This document shows positions 63,558 to 64,000 of a stretch of 64,000 nucleotides of DNA, piece after piece; within the stretch, counting starts at the first letter, position 1; every line of letters starts with the position of its first letter. The notes below the pieces were generated by a model, which searched no databases, was not told the origin of the DNA, and saw nothing but the letters and a program-made list of their open reading frames with translations. A program made the position numbers and the translations under genes. Origin of the DNA: Robbsia andropogonis (GTDB lineage Bacteria; Pseudomonadota; Gammaproteobacteria; Burkholderiales; Burkholderiaceae); assembly GCF_000970345.1 (NCBI RefSeq), contig NZ_LAQU01000003.1:248001-312000 (forward strand). The letters are read 5' to 3'.

Positions 63558-64000
63558 TCAGGGCATCATGCAGGTGAACGAAGCCGCCACGTTCGGATTG
63601 CCCTTGCCGTTGAAATGCGGATAAGTCGGGTACCGACATAGGGGCCGGGTCCGGCCATTCGTGCCGCGGACGATATCCGCGCCCACCAGCGTTTCGGGTG
63701 CCTGACCGTTCGTCACCCAGTGATCCAGCGCGGTCAGTTCGTCGAACGCCGGGATGAACACGCCATTACCGTGCTGGAAGCCCGGCACCAGATAAAGGCG
63801 CAGGAAAGCGTCAACGATGGGTTGACCATATCGCGCCACCAACGTTTTATAGAATGCGACGGTTTCGTTAGGGCTGATCACCTCGTCCGCAAGACCGTGC
63901 ATGATAATGATCTTTCCCCCGTGCGCGATGAACCCCGACAAGTCCGGGTTCATCGCGCCGACGACGTCGGACAGGGCCACCAATCGGTCCAGCCATCGGC
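63558..64000 (-). CDS. Tannase/feruloyl esterase family protein (C-terminal part)
   Basis: The open frame runs off the right edge, so only about 147 C-terminal residues are visible. Asn-Pro-Asp-Leu-Ser, Gly-Gly-Lys-Ile-Ile-Ile-Met-His-Gly-Leu-Ala-Asp (acid), Val-Pro-Gly-Phe-Gln-His (catalytic His) and Arg-Thr-Arg-Pro-Leu-Cys-Arg-Tyr-Pro with a final Cys are typical of the tannase/feruloyl esterase family. Its nucleophile Ser and signal peptide would be beyond the window. It likely hydrolyses ester bonds of plant phenolics outside the cytoplasm. Confidence 0.78.
   Translation of the reverse strand, partial: RWLDRLVALSDVVGAMNPDLSGFIAHGGKIIIMHGLADEVISPNETVAFYKTLVARYGQPIVDAFLRLYLVPGFQHGNGVFIPAFDELTALDHWVTNGQAPETLVGADIVRGTNGRTRPLCRYPTYPHFNGKGNPNVAASFTCMMP

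Noticed and set aside
1-64000. tRNA, rRNA or insertion sequence
   Set aside because: I scanned the gaps by eye for tRNA-like cloverleaf sequences and for transposase genes with flanking terminal repeats and found none; a tRNAscan or ISfinder run would settle it.

Overview
The window looks like chromosomal DNA of a betaproteobacterium in the Burkholderiaceae (Burkholderia sensu lato or a close relative such as Robbsia; I cannot fix the genus). This rests on GC-rich coding sequence, an exopolysaccharide locus whose core gene order follows the bce (cepacian) loci of Burkholderia, an aspartate carbamoyltransferase carrying an N-terminal helix-turn-helix extension, a short H-NS-type protein and an RcnB-type protein. 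I see no rRNA, tRNA, insertion sequence, prophage or CRISPR array.

Layout. 1-10.3 kb is mostly housekeeping: a DEDDh exonuclease, a dienelactone hydrolase/SnoaL-like fusion, a DUF4337 membrane protein, a family 9 glycosyltransferase, an FAD-linked 2-hydroxyacid oxidase, pyrB, an amidase and three tiny membrane proteins. 11.5-14.3 kb carries a glycosyltransferase and an acyltransferase on the + strand. They converge, across a perfect 12-bp hairpin, on the end of a roughly 27-kb block in which every gene from 41.7 kb down to 14.3 kb is on the - strand. That block is a complete Wzx/Wzy-type exopolysaccharide locus: yjbF, a gfcC-yjbH fusion, a WcaJ-like initiating transferase, ugd, wzb, wza, wzc, wzy, six glycosyltransferases, one unrecognised protein, a secreted beta-propeller-like protein, wzx and rfbB-rfbA-rfbC. 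Many junctions are 4-bp start/stop overlaps. manC is divergent, across 1.4 kb of non-coding DNA.

45-52.6 kb holds an H-NS-like gene, a DUF883 gene, a stand-alone LivK-type binding protein and a three-gene signalling island: an RcsB-like regulator, a hybrid histidine kinase with receiver and Hpt domains but no visible membrane segment, and a second LuxR-type regulator. In enterobacteria RcsB controls capsule and yjbEFGH genes, so control of the neighbouring locus is a reasonable but unproven inference. 53-64 kb is mixed: a secreted protein with an in-frame 6-bp repeat tract, an EEP hydrolase, ferredoxin-NADP reductase, a lone glycosyltransferase, MarR and GntR regulators, a BadF/BadG-type kinase, an RcnB-like protein, an isolated nuoM and a tannase-family fragment cut by the window edge.

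Together ManC (GDP-mannose), Ugd (UDP-glucuronate) and RfbBAC (dTDP-6-deoxyhexose) supply nucleotide sugars. The WcaJ-like enzyme starts the lipid-linked unit, the glycosyltransferases extend it, Wzx flips it, Wzy polymerises it and Wza/Wzb/Wzc export it. YjbF, GfcC-YjbH and the propeller protein are probable envelope accessories. A recurrent oddity is that several conserved enzymes carry in-frame low-complexity insertions.
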